Shown: in pieces, positions 10,601 through 20,209 of the stretch
How positions within the stretch are numbered: position 1 is the stretch's first letter
Layout of the letters: each line of letters begins with the position of its first letter
Origin: Macrotrachela quadricornifera
Lineage: Eukaryota; Rotifera; Eurotatoria; Philodinida; Philodinidae
Assembly: GCA_022393335.1 (NCBI GenBank)
Contig: JAJEKB010009261.1
Coordinates: 1-64,000, forward strand
Reading direction: 5' to 3'
Length of the DNA: 64,000 nt
Translations under genes and position numbers: made by a program
The notes under the pieces: generated by a model
The model's database searches: none
The model's input: only the letters and a program-made list of their open reading frames with translations
Told to the model about the DNA's origin: nothing

Positions 10601-12098
10601 ACGAGGATGATTTCTTGAATGCTGATGACGAAGGTTGATAGGAATTAGTCTCGAGCGATTTTGTCAATGATTCTAAGCCTTGGTTGAAATTGGAGATCAG
10701 TGGACGCAGTTTCTTCTTGTTGATGTCTTGCTTCCTATCGATAATTCCTTCACCAACTCCCACTATCAATGGACAGATTTGTTCAAAGATAAAAACTTTG
10801 AGTAAGTTAATCGTTTCTTGACACGAACTAAGTTGTTGATTGACGTTGATGAAGTTGGTTTTGAGATTGTCATGTTCTCCAGCTAAATAATCTATTTTAT
10901 TCAAAATCAGATCCAATTTTTTTGATATTTCAAATGATGAAGCGAAATTCGAGTTTTCAAGCGATGTTGGAGCTGTTGTTGAATTTGAAGACTGGCAGTC
11001 AGCGGCAGCGATTCGATTTGCTATGGTTGTCCAAGCGGTGGATGGAACTACCGTTGAATTTGATTGATATTCCTTCGATGCGATCAAATTTGATTTGCAT
11101 TTATTACGTTCTGCGATTTTAACTCGACAACTGGGATTTCCAGCAAGATGTTCTTCTTTGCAATTAGCGCAGCAAATTTTATTTGAGCAGTTCGGATTGT
11201 ATGGATGATTCTGTCCGCACCGGAAACAAGTTGGATTGTCTTTACGTGGACAATTAGCTGCCACATGATCATTGTATTGTTGGCAATTATAACAACGCAG
11301 AATTTTAAATGGTGGATAATATTGTTGAACAGGAAATGATGTATTTTCATCATCCAGTAGCAATCTTTTGTTCTTGAGAATTTTTTGTACGTCTTCATTA
11401 GAAGAAAAATCAATACGTACTTTAGCAATGGGAATGCCACCTCTAACCAACATTCGTTCGACTTTGATAATTGATGAATATTGCTTTTTGACATCCAATT
11501 CAAAATCTGTTAAATCCCATTGAGCAGGAATACCAGTTGCAATTAAGGAATAAGAAACTGGAACCTTGGATGGAATGTCTAGATTAAAATTGTATGAGCT
11601 GATGGTCGACGGCCATAAACTTTTGTTTAATAAACGTTCAAATTGATCATTCGAGTTAGCATAAAGAAGAAAACTTTTTTTATTTCCAACTGACGAAAAT
11701 CGACCGTAGGACAAACCCATTTTGCAATGCTTGTTAATATCCTTAATGATGGCTAATTCCGATGGAACTTCATCACCAACGAAATTAATTTTGAATGGAG
11801 GAAAGGTAACTTGACGTACACCTGTAACCGAACCCATGTAGTTAGGACGTGTGATTGTAGAGGCGGTAGTAGTCGAACGATTACTATTGTTGTAAAAATA
11901 ATTGTTTCTACTCGGAGCCAATCGGTGTTCACGTTCAAATGAATCATCACTATCTTTGGATCTTTTTGATGAATTTTGATTGAATTGTTGATGTTGATGT
12001 TGATCAATTAAGATATCTGATCTGTTGATGGGAGTTGCCTCCTGATAACTCGCAAGGAGTATGTCTTGTTGCGGATCAACGCCAACGGCGTTCCGCAT
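10575..12098 (-). CDS. LINE ORF1, zinc-knuckle nucleic-acid-binding protein (507 aa)
   Basis: The N-terminal part (to about residue 100) is rich in Gln, Asn and Ser and looks disordered. The middle looks like an RNA-recognition-type fold. Three consecutive Cys/His knuckles follow: CYNCQQYNDHVAANC, CFRCGQNHPYNPNC and CANCKEEHLAGNPSC. The C-terminal third is Ser-rich and helical. The protein probably coats the element RNA and chaperones target-primed reverse transcription. It ends 26 bp inside the start of ORF2 in a different frame, which suggests reinitiation or frameshifting for ORF2. Confidence 0.85.
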   Translation of the reverse strand: MRNAVGVDPQQDILLASYQEATPINRSDILIDQHQHQQFNQNSSKRSKDSDDSFEREHRLAPSRNNYFYNNSNRSTTTASTITRPNYMGSVTGVRQVTFPPFKINFVGDEVPSELAIIKDINKHCKMGLSYGRFSSVGNKKSFLLYANSNDQFERLLNKSLWPSTISSYNFNLDIPSKVPVSYSLIATGIPAQWDLTDFELDVKKQYSSIIKVERMLVRGGIPIAKVRIDFSSNEDVQKILKNKRLLLDDENTSFPVQQYYPPFKILRCYNCQQYNDHVAANCPRKDNPTCFRCGQNHPYNPNCSNKICCANCKEEHLAGNPSCRVKIAERNKCKSNLIASKEYQSNSTVVPSTAWTTIANRIAAADCQSSNSTTAPTSLENSNFASSFEISKKLDLILNKIDYLAGEHDNLKTNFINVNQQLSSCQETINLLKVFIFEQICPLIVGVGEGIIDRKQDINKKKLRPLISNFNQGLESLTKSLETNSYQPSSSAFKKSSSYESIGEDF

Positions 12099-12393
12099 TT
12101 TTTATTAAAACGATAGAATGGATGACTCACCTAATAAGAGAAGTTTGTGTTTTGTGTGACTTACCGTAACGCAATAACACGACGATATGAATAGATGGGA
12201 AGATGTGCTGATAATATGGATACTATTTGAACCAACAATCAGTATTCATATAGAAATAAAAGTTGAAAAAAACCAAAATTCACTGTGCCTTTATGAAAAT
12301 TACGCTGCGTTATTTTCGAGTAATTTCTTGGTAGCATTATCAAATTTTTCTTTTGTTTATCAAATCTAAAAAACTCATTTATTTATTTTTTAG

Positions 12394-13568
12394 TTGATGT
12401 AGACTTTGATGATTTATCATTTATTGATGTTCAACTTGAAAATAATTATGAAGATGATAATAATTCATTAGATATGCGTTTGTCTTGTTTCCTGCATTCA
12501 TTACAATTATCTATTCGTGATGGCTTAAAAAATTCATCATGTATTCCAAAATTATTAAACAAATGTAAAGCATTTTCCAAAGCATCTCATAAATCGTCCA
12601 AAATTGCTGATCTACTTGATGATTTACATAAACGTTTAAATCGAATGAATGCAACGCGTTGGAACAGCGAATTTTTATTGATTAAATCAATATTATCTGT
12701 TGGTAAAGATGGTTTAGAATCAATTGCATCTATTATGAATAATCCAATCCGGTTTTCCAATAATGATTTTACTGTGTTACAAGAATTTATTGATATTCTT
12801 GAACCATTTTTGGAAGTTTCATTAAAATGTCAAGCAGAAGAAGTGGTTACTGCTAGTTTAGTTATTCCATCAATCGTGCATTTACTTGTTCACTTACGTG
12901 ATATTAAAAATAATTTATTAATGTGTAAAAAATTAGTTCAAGAACTTGAAAAATCATTGAATACACGATTTTCTGGTATTATTAATCGATTAAATTTAGT
13001 TGATGTTGATGATAATAAGAATTTTGGTGATCGATTATATTTTCTCGCTACAGTTTTAGATCCATCATTTCGATTTTATTGGATACAAGATCTAAGATTA
13101 CCTGTACCAACAGAGAATCGTTTAAAAGAAAGTATACTTGAAATGATAATCAATGAGATTAATAAAGATATATATCAATCAAAAGTGAAATTCAGTACAA
13201 TTAATGCTGCAACAACAACAACAACAGCACCTGATTATTCTTCTCCACAAATTAAACGACGAAAACTATTTGATTATGGAAATAATATTAATAATCCAAC
13301 TGAATCAAAAACACTTGATCCAGCTATTGAATTAGATGCTTATCTTAATGATCCATTACGAACAAAATTTTCTCAATATTGGTCTTATTCACAATTGAAC
13401 GTCCTCAAAAATTTAGTTATGAAAGTTTTCTCAGTTCAAGCATCCTCAGCTCCAATTGAACGTGTGTTTTCATGTGCAGGACTCGTTTTATCTTCAAGAA
13501 GAACAAATATGAACGAACAAGTATTTCGAGATCTTGTTTTTTTACGTGTCAATAAGGTCTTGTTATAG
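12394..13568 (+). pseudogene. hAT transposase, C-terminal exon
   Basis: The frame opens after a strong acceptor (atttattttttag ending at 12393) with an acidic stretch, then the Met at 12474. MRLSCFLHSLQLSIRDGL and LNRMNATRWNSEFLL are the family's typical central motifs. It ends in the hAT dimerisation motif SSAPIERVFSCAGLVLSSRR. The BED zinc finger and the first catalytic Asp residues should lie upstream, but only the LINE and unrelated sequence are found there. The gene is therefore 5'-truncated, although this exon is open for about 390 codons. It could instead be the last exon of a domesticated hAT-derived gene if upstream exons lie beyond the LINE. Confidence 0.75.
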
Positions 13569-13804
13569 AGCAGTTGTGCTGTGTTCGTTCTTTTTACCAA
13601 TTGTTCTTCTCTTTTTTTTATATTTTAATTTCAATTTTATCTAAGTACTTTTTTGGTTTCATAAAGAAAATATCTATTGACTGTTGATTTCTCATACTGA
13701 CAAAAAATTTTATTCTTCGTTCCGGTATATCTTTTTCTATTTATATGATGCTTCTAGAACATTTTGCAATGCTAGCATATGAATGGATTTTTAAATTACG
13801 AGAA

Positions 13805-14037
13805 TCCAAAAGATTAACCAAAGGTACTGTACTAAGTACCGTACTCAGTACACATGTACTGTAGTACCAGTACTAAAGTACACTGTACTAAAGTAATTGT
13901 ACTTGAGTTTAAGTCCTTAGTACAAAGTATAAGTAAAAGGCGCAAGTCTTTGTACTACAAAAATGTACTAAGTAAATATAATTTTTCACGAAAAAGTACA
14001 AAAAGTACAAGGTACTGTACCTAGTATCCAATCACTG
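13805..14037. repeat. GTAC-rich subterminal repeat zone of the hAT element
   Basis: More than a dozen GTACT/AGTAC units in both orientations occur here, clustered against the terminal inverted repeat. Such subterminal repeats are where hAT transposases bind, so this is probably the transposase-recognition region. Confidence 0.6.
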
Positions 14038-14549
14038 ATCACTATTAGAAAAGGTGTTAGCGCAATTCCTACGGGATTAAAATGTGAAAAACGGCATAAT
14101 CGTTTTCGTTGTCGGCCGCAGACTGTTACGCTACTTTTGGCTATCAACCACACTCTGTGGTAGTGTCAATCACGGTCTGTGGGAGAGTGAGTCCAAATTT
14201 CTACCCTTGAATACTTCAATACTCTCTTTGAGATTGTATTTCACAAAATTCCTAAACATCTAGTATTATAATAAGATGAAAGATGATAATGCAGGATATT
14301 TATCATGAACTGGTTCTAAATGTATAAGATCTTGTCCTTATTTTAAAAGCGTCTAAAATAATTAAATGAATTTGTTGATATTTTGTGCTTGATTCATATT
14401 ATTTTCCTTTACAACAATGATACAATACATTGATAAATCTTTTTTCTCAGTTTCAGCTTTTGTGCTCTTATACTGCGCTTTAGACGAATTCTAAACCATA
14501 TCTTTCTCTTTTTATTTTAACAAGTAGCGTGGATCGAGGCGATCAACTA

Positions 14550-14887
14550 GGTCCCTTGACTGTAGCTTCGGACTAATATCCTGCCGACAAGTACATTCAT
14601 TTTAGAGATTAAGATTACGACTGAAGCTAACGGCATAGCTCTCGATAATAACGAGTGCCACCGATATATAGTAGTTGAGAACCTATGGGTACCCTCAATA
14701 TATAATAGTTCAGGACTCAAGAGTAACCCAAATGTATAGTGCTTGAGGACTTGCCCGTAGTAGACTACGTAAGCATGTGTGAGTCCTAGCAATAATGCAT
14801 TCTGATTTATCAAAAAAATTGACCGATTCGAGGTGCGGACAAACACATCGTCAATTTTAGGATGCATTCCCTGACTACAGTCAAGGA
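14550..14887. repeat. small element bounded by CCTTGACTGTAG inverted repeats
   Basis: CCCTTGACTGTAG near 14552 is answered by CTACAGTCAAGG near 14874. The piece between them contains the segment that is duplicated again at 15346-15496. It looks like a nested MITE-like unit; short terminal repeats make this tentative. Confidence 0.4.
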
Positions 14888-15925
14888 AATATCCATGACA
14901 ACCTTTAATCTATGTAAACAACCCCATGTTACATCCGTATAATAGTGGTAATATTAGGAGCCTATCGTGCCATTTCTATGATGGCCTGCCCAACCTCCTG
15001 TTTTTCCACTATTATATTGAAACAACATTCTGGTGTTCAAGGTGAACAATAGCATCTAGGAGTGCCTTAATAGTATAGGACTTCAAAACCTAGACGTACC
15101 TTCATAGCGTAGGACTTGAGGAGCTACAGAAACCTTCAGAGTATAGAGCTTTGGGACCTTTGAGTATACCCATTGTATAAGGCTTGAGAAGGTTTAGATA
15201 CACTTATACTATAGTACTTTAGGACCCATGAGCTCCTTTATAGAGTAGGATTTGGATCCATGCTTACATCCATATTATAGCACTTGAGGACCCAAGGGTG
15301 TCCCCAATAGATAGTAGTTGAAGACCCAAGGGTTCCACCGATACATAGTAGTTGAGGACCTGCACGCAGTAGGTTACGTGAGCATGTGTGAGCCCTAACA
15401 AAGATGCATTCTGATTGGTCAAAAAAATTGACCAATCCGAGGTGCGGACAAACACACCGTCAATTTCGGGATTGAGACCCTGACTACAGTAAAGGGAATT
15501 TAATATTCAACCTGATTTATAGCGACACCAAATCTTCGAATGACGTAAATCTAACATTTCAACTAAAAATTGATCAGGCCAAATAGTTTAGCCTGGTGTG
15601 GTTATGAATTTTCTAGTCTGGAACAGGCCAAGCCAAAATATAAAAACTCGTCTTGTTCTGATAGCCTGCCCTGACAGACTTGCCGCTCTGGTATCTGAGA
15701 GTACCTTCATATAGTAGAACATGAAAACCTAAGGATACCTTCATGTAGTAGGACATGAGGATCTAAGGATACCTCCAAATAATAGGACTCGAGTACCCAA
15801 AAGTATCTTCATATAATAGGATATGAAGGGCTAAGGGTTCTTTGATATAAGAGGACTTGAGAACCTAAGGGTACCTTCGTATAGTAAGACATGAGGACTA
15901 AAGGGTACCTTCATATAGGAAGATT
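14670..15925. repeat. degenerate 35-bp minisatellite plus 150-bp direct duplication
   Basis: Units with the core atatagta.gacttgaggacctaa.ggtaccttc recur at roughly 35-bp spacing in 14670-14760, 15040-15380 and 15690-15925. A 150-bp block (about 14730-14880) recurs at 15346-15496 with about 85 percent identity by eye. The ORFs overlapping these blocks are by-products of the repeat. Confidence 0.6.
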
Positions 15926-16300
15926 TACTGTTGATCTGTTATTGAGAACAATAACAAATAACAGAAATAGTTATTGTTATTAATAACAACCAATAACAAT
16001 AACTTTTCACCCCTACTATGAAATTTTTTGAAATCCCTCGAAATCTGCTATTTCCCCCTTGAGCTATACACTGTTATGTATTTACTATATATTGCAAACC
16101 ATTAGGACTTTTTAAATTTCTTTAGGCTATAATGAGATCAAAACCTTACCATTAGGATAGTGCAAAATAGCTACTGGTCCATAGTGCAGTTCGTTTGCGA
16201 CATTTTGCGGGAGTTTAAATTCAAGTCTCAATTTATCGTTTAATAGAACGTGTCATGATCTGTCTTCAATAGATACAGAAAGATGCGCAGCTGATTCCTT

Positions 16301-16710
16301 GTTGAAATATTTGATTTTTTACGGCATTTTTAGCACAACACCATGATTTCCCTTAGACTCACCTGAAAAATCAACTTTCGAATTTTTGACTTGAAACTTT
16401 GCACAGAGAGAAGTCTCAATAAAAGTAGTCGATCCTGAAAATTTCAAATTTCTTGGTTACTCCTATTCTTACATATGAATACTTAACATCTTGTACTATA
16501 CATGATGTGAAAAAGAGTATTTTTTCTTGCACTCGTATCTTGAGATAGAAGAAACCCAAAGATCTGAAACTTTCAGAATAAACTAGTCTCATCAAGACCT
16601 TTCTCCGTGCTAAGTTTCAAGTCGAAACTCGAAAAGTGATTTTTCAAGTGTACTTGAGGGGAACCATGGCTTTTTGCTAAAAAATGTCATAAAAATTAAA
16701 TATTTTAACA
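16301..16710. repeat. imperfect inverted repeat (fold-back), about 150-bp arms
   Basis: The left arm (16301-16456) contains TTTTTAGCACAACACCATG and GACTTGAAACTTTGCAC. The right arm (16548-16710), read as reverse complement, contains the matching TTTTTAGCAAAAAGCCATGG and GACTTGAAACTTAGCAC. About 90 bp separate the arms. The transcript could form a long hairpin. Confidence 0.6.
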
Positions 16711-17405
16711 GAAATAAGTTAAAAGCATGAACTCTATTCAGGATGTTCATAGTTTATTAAGACCGACATAATTCACATAGTCTCGATTCAAAAGCGATTT
16801 GGCAACTGGAAATTGCTCCTGACCCCCTTTTTCTGCCCACTTTGCCCCGCTCCCTCTCCCGTAGGCCATGACTAACAGGTCAAGAAAACATCACAGACCA
16901 CAATGGACAGAGTATTATAAGCTGTTACAGATCGAGATAGATGGCCTCTTAAGGCTATTATATAGCATGAGAAATACAGTGCGGAACCTGTCATATATAA
17001 TGATACACGTCCTCAAGGACTATGAGAGGTCATATATAAACTAACTCTAGTTACAATATCTTTGGACTATTTCCTTGTTGAAGTTCGATGCTGCAAAGTA
17101 AGGAATAATGGCCAAGTATATCTGAATATACATCAAACACGGCTTTAAAGTGATTAGTAGGAAAAAGTATATCGTGTTTCACATTTTTAGTCCTGTCAGG
17201 GATTGCGCTAACAGCTTTTTTTGTATATATTTCAATTGTGTTAAAACTTAAAAGACTAGACTTTTTTTTTATTAAAAAATTCGCTTTTCAATTTTCTACA
17301 ATCTTACCTATTTCAACTGACTTGATTGCGATTCGTTAGTTTATTACAGTCTATGAGACAGGTTTATCTAAAAACTGTAACTTTCTAACAAAGAGATTTT
17401 AGTAA

Positions 17406-17745
17406 GATTAGCATAACTCTAAATGGCTATATCGTGGAGAAATATGGCATAGTGGGCTATGTAAAAGAAAATTTGCTCTATAAAACCCAATAGTCGACTT
17501 CTCAGATTCCCTCAAATATTATGTATAGATCTTGATAAAACATTGTATAGGATATTTATTCTAAAATCAGAAGATATCATGTTTTTTTATACGAATGTTA
17601 TATGTGATGATCGATTGAGATTTATCATAGTATTCGAGTACATCTAAAGAACTAACTACAGAATTTTATAGAGCAAATTTTCCTTTACAAAACCTACCAT
17701 GTCACATTTCTCCATGATGCATCCATTTTGATACATGCTAATCGA
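17406..17745. repeat. inverted repeat with about 100-bp arms
   Basis: Left arm 17406-17505 and right arm 17641-17745 share GATTAGCAT, ATGGAGAAAT-like and GAAAATTTGCTCTATAAAA blocks in opposite orientation. The loop is about 135 bp. It lies just outside the 3.16-kb element. No ORF is present. Confidence 0.55.
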
Positions 17746-18215
17746 CTTTTTATGGTTAATTATCAGAAAAAAAGTTGTATTTCAAGCTTATTTAGTATTT
17801 TGACTACAACATTATCATTTTTTAATGAAGTTTACAGGTTATCTCATATCATAGCTAAAATCTTGTATGAATGTTCCTATAATTATTATATAGACATTTG
17901 AACCTTAGTTACTAGATGGTCATTTCTACCACATTTGCCCTATGATAACCATGTTATAAACAGACAGATACAGATGAATTTTCGTTCCTAGACCCTAACA
18001 TTATAATCTAGGAAAAATGCTGCCCTATGAAATTTCTACTTATATGCAATCTCTAATATTTAGACACAAAAATTATTATTTAATAAAAGAATTTTTATTA
18101 AGTTATTTTTCTCTTTTTCATTAATAACAATCTCTCACGCTTTTCAACTGAATATTAAATATCATGCATTTTGTACTCGATTCTAGTGACTAAAACTGAG
18201 TGGATTCTTTGAATA

Positions 18216-18909
18216 TTAACACATTCGACGCGACGGGTCCCACCCGTGGAACCCGCTATATTTCAGGAAGAAAATTATTAGAAAAAACACTTGTTTTGCT
18301 TTTTTTTCTTCGGTCAAAAGGTTGTGTGTGATGTATCATATATTTTCTCGAGTTTCTTTTCAACCATCAATTATACAGAATGATGCTTCTCGCCAAAGCA
18401 ACCAAGACAATAGAATTTGTCACAATCGGAACAAAGAGTTTTTACTTTCTTTGCGGTTGCATTACTTGCTTCTCTTGATTGTTGTTGCCTTATTTTCTCG
18501 TAGCAGCCAGCACAATGTCTTCGGACATCGTGAGAAGATTCTTCTCTCTTCCAGCTTGTGATGAGCAAGTTTGCGCTTGCTTTGACTTGTTGGCTGTTGT
18601 CTCGGCCTAGGCTTCAAATTTTCAAATGATATACCGAGCAGTAAAGATCTTGCAAGACTTTTATGAAACTTCAGGATGTCCTATTATTTGTTGAATAGTT
18701 TTTCTTGTGAATTTCAAAGAACGAAAGAATAATGTAACGGATTTCTGCCTTGATCACAAAAGCATGACTCATGATGTGGTGATGGGAAGAAGAGGACGAT
18801 GAATAATCGGTAGAAGATAATGCAATGACAACTAGGTGCATTTATTATAAGTAGATTCTCGAACAGACTCAATATTTCGAAGAAAACTGAATCGCGTTGA
18901 ATGTGTTAA
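18216..18909. mobile_element. internally deleted piggyBac element
   Basis: The element is bounded on both sides by TTAA (18216-18219 and 18906-18909), followed inward by CACATTCGACGCGA on the left and CACATTCAACGCGA on the right. This is the TTAA target duplication plus terminal repeat expected of piggyBac. The size (694 bp) is far below an autonomous copy. Its only coding remnant is the C-terminal Cys-rich domain of the transposase on the minus strand. Confidence 0.8.
18371..18568 (-). pseudogene. piggyBac transposase C-terminal Cys-rich domain
   Basis: This 65-codon frame ends the element's transposase. It contains RRHCAGCYEK, then CSDCDKFYCLGCFGEKHH, the C..C..C..C..C..C..H pattern of the PHD-like Cys-rich domain that piggyBac transposases use to bind their ends. 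The catalytic core is missing, so the fragment cannot transpose by itself. Confidence 0.75.
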
Positions 18910-19588
18910 TATTTTGAAAAGCAGACCAAGCTATACATGAGTAACTTCTACAAGAAAACTAGAACGTTTCTGTACAACTCATATCTCGCCTTATTATAAA
19001 ATGATATTAATAATTCTTTTCAAAAGAGATAGCCTAATAATGATACAAATCCAATCAATCTTTGACCAATTAACTCTTTCAGAAAGGACACTTTCTGATA
19101 AAGAAATAAACTCTAGTGATAGTCTTAGTGGTAAGTTGGAGAATATTCACTATTATAATTGTCATCCAAATGTATTCTTATTGCAAACGTACAAATAGAG
19201 AACTGTGAGGTGAGAAAAGAAACAAAGCATTCAAAAAATCTAGTTTAATAAATCCAAAGTTTTTGATTCCTACTAAAATCTTTAAACCAAATATATATAC
19301 ATGAACTTGATCCTCAGAAGATTAAGCTATAAAAATTGAACTACGCAGTACGACTCCATTGCAATAAAACCAATTGATTCTGACTCTCGATGGAATTCAT
19401 ATACTAAATTATTGTCGTTTCTTATATAGACATAGAAAACTGTACGATTAAGCTTTTTAATAAATATGCTATCAGCAAACGAATTGAATATTTACATGCT
19501 CACTTCAATAGAATATTCAATTTATTATTTTATGAATAAAACTTTAACAAAGCACATATTTAAAAATTCTGAATAAAACATTAAGTGC
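18910..19588. other. intergenic AT-rich DNA
   Basis: No gene is supported. A short open frame at 19001-19130 ends at a donor-like GTAAGT (about 19132) but has no recognisable partner exon. Confidence 0.4.
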
Positions 19589-19594
19589 TTTATT
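19589..19594 (-). terminator. polyadenylation signal of the defensin-like gene
   Basis: AATAAA on the minus strand lies 17 bp past the stop codon. Confidence 0.5.
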
Positions 19595-19610
19595 GTATTG
19601 TGAATATGGA

Positions 19611-19924
19611 TCAGTTGAAACATCTACAAAGCAAGCGTCCATGAAACATTACACAATAGCCAGTTCTGTGACCCTGATATATGCATCGCAATCTGCATAT
19701 CTCTTCATCCAGGAGTGATCCATCGCACACAAAAGTACGAATATCAGGCGATCCGGTTCCATTCGTGGATACCTCTAAAAAATTGAGAATCATTTAATCT
19801 TTTATTGATGAATAATAGTTTTGTACTTACGGTTACCAGCATCTTTATCGACTTGACCGGTCGCTTGAGTTACAAGCAACAAAACCAAGATGAATAAAAC
19901 CGAAAACAACATTTTCGAATTCAT
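19611..19924 (-). CDS. secreted defensin-like CSalpha-beta peptide (85 aa)
   Basis: Two coding exons, 19924-19831 and 19774-19611, are joined by GTAAGT and TTTTTTAG. The total is 258 nt, exactly 86 codons. Residues 1-24 are a signal peptide with a strongly hydrophobic core (FSVLFILVLLLV) ending near TQATG. A short acidic/polar linker precedes the mature region, whose Cys pattern is C48-X9-C58-X3-C62-X9-C72-X8-C81-X-C83, with GYC before the CxC. That is the cysteine-stabilised alpha-beta signature of invertebrate defensins. The likely role is antimicrobial defence outside the cell; target and activity are inferred. Other CSalpha-beta peptides share this pattern, but the setting (TATA box, signal peptide, short introns) fits a defensin. 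Confidence 0.75.
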
Positions 19925-19929
19925 ATTAT

Positions 19930-19982
19930 CTATATAAAAACTATGATTACATTAATCTAAAATTGCTTAGTTATATACTTAC
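19930..19982 (-). other. 53-bp intron in the 5' UTR of the defensin-like gene
   Basis: GTAAGTATAT at the donor and TTTTTATATAG at the acceptor lie 5 bp upstream of the start codon. This makes the gene three exons long and supports its being expressed. Confidence 0.6.
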
Positions 19983-20055
19983 TTAATTGTATTGTATGAG
20001 TTGATTTGAATAATAGCAAAGAATGATTTGTGAATTTTGATGGTAGATAGAGCCA

Positions 20056-20063
20056 TATTTATA
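20056..20063 (-). promoter_or_regulatory. TATA box of the defensin-like gene
   Basis: TATAAATA on the minus strand lies about 75 bp before the 5' UTR donor and about 30 bp before the probable start of transcription (about 20025-20030). It is a strong consensus match in the right place. Confidence 0.6.
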
Positions 20064-20209
20064 GGAATCATTGTATTGCTACTCTCATTCCCTCTTCCTC
20101 CTCTCTCCAAGTAGCAAATTAGCCCAGTGATAATGATGGAAAAGGCGAATGATGGTTTTTTTCCAGCATAGCCTAGAGATTCATAACAAAACGACGTATT
20201 ATCCATTCA

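Larger units (their letters stand above)
7268..12130 (-). mobile_element. near full-length non-LTR retrotransposon (LINE)
   Basis: This is a two-ORF LINE on the minus strand. ORF1 is gag-like with zinc knuckles, ORF2 has endonuclease plus reverse transcriptase, and a 3' UTR of about 320 bp ends in AATAAA and a run of A (read as T at about 7270-7281). The ORFs are both intact and overlap by 26 bp. The 5' end lies somewhere in 12100-12180. I found no target-site duplication; the left flank is the dead RT relic ending in agtccggaa. The layout fits the Jockey/CR1-like group. Intact ORFs imply recent insertion, but see the altered endonuclease residue. Confidence 0.85.
12394..14037 (+). mobile_element. 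3' part of a hAT transposon
   Basis: Downstream of the transposase exon, 13805-14037 is packed with GTAC/GTACT motifs on both strands. It ends in ATCACTG, which read inward is CAGTGATTGGATACT, a hAT-like terminal inverted repeat starting CAGTG. The expected 8-bp target duplication would be atcactat (14038-14045). I could not find the matching left end, consistent with truncation. Confidence 0.65.
14054..17214. mobile_element. 3.16-kb element with terminal inverted repeats, no intact ORF
   Basis: The left end (14054-14094, gtgttagcgcaattcc..) matches the reverse complement of 17214-17173 (ctgttagcgcaatccc..) over about 40 bp with few differences, including the shared TTAGCGCAAT and AAATGTGAAA blocks. 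The body holds degenerate minisatellite, a 330-bp internal element copy and a fold-back, but no transposase. A clear target duplication was not found. It is probably a large non-autonomous DNA element or a composite of several. Confidence 0.55.

Noticed and set aside
14547..15455. Two similar minus-strand ORFs suggesting a small gene family
   Set aside because: Their similarity comes from the 150-bp DNA duplication; the frames are short and without domain features.
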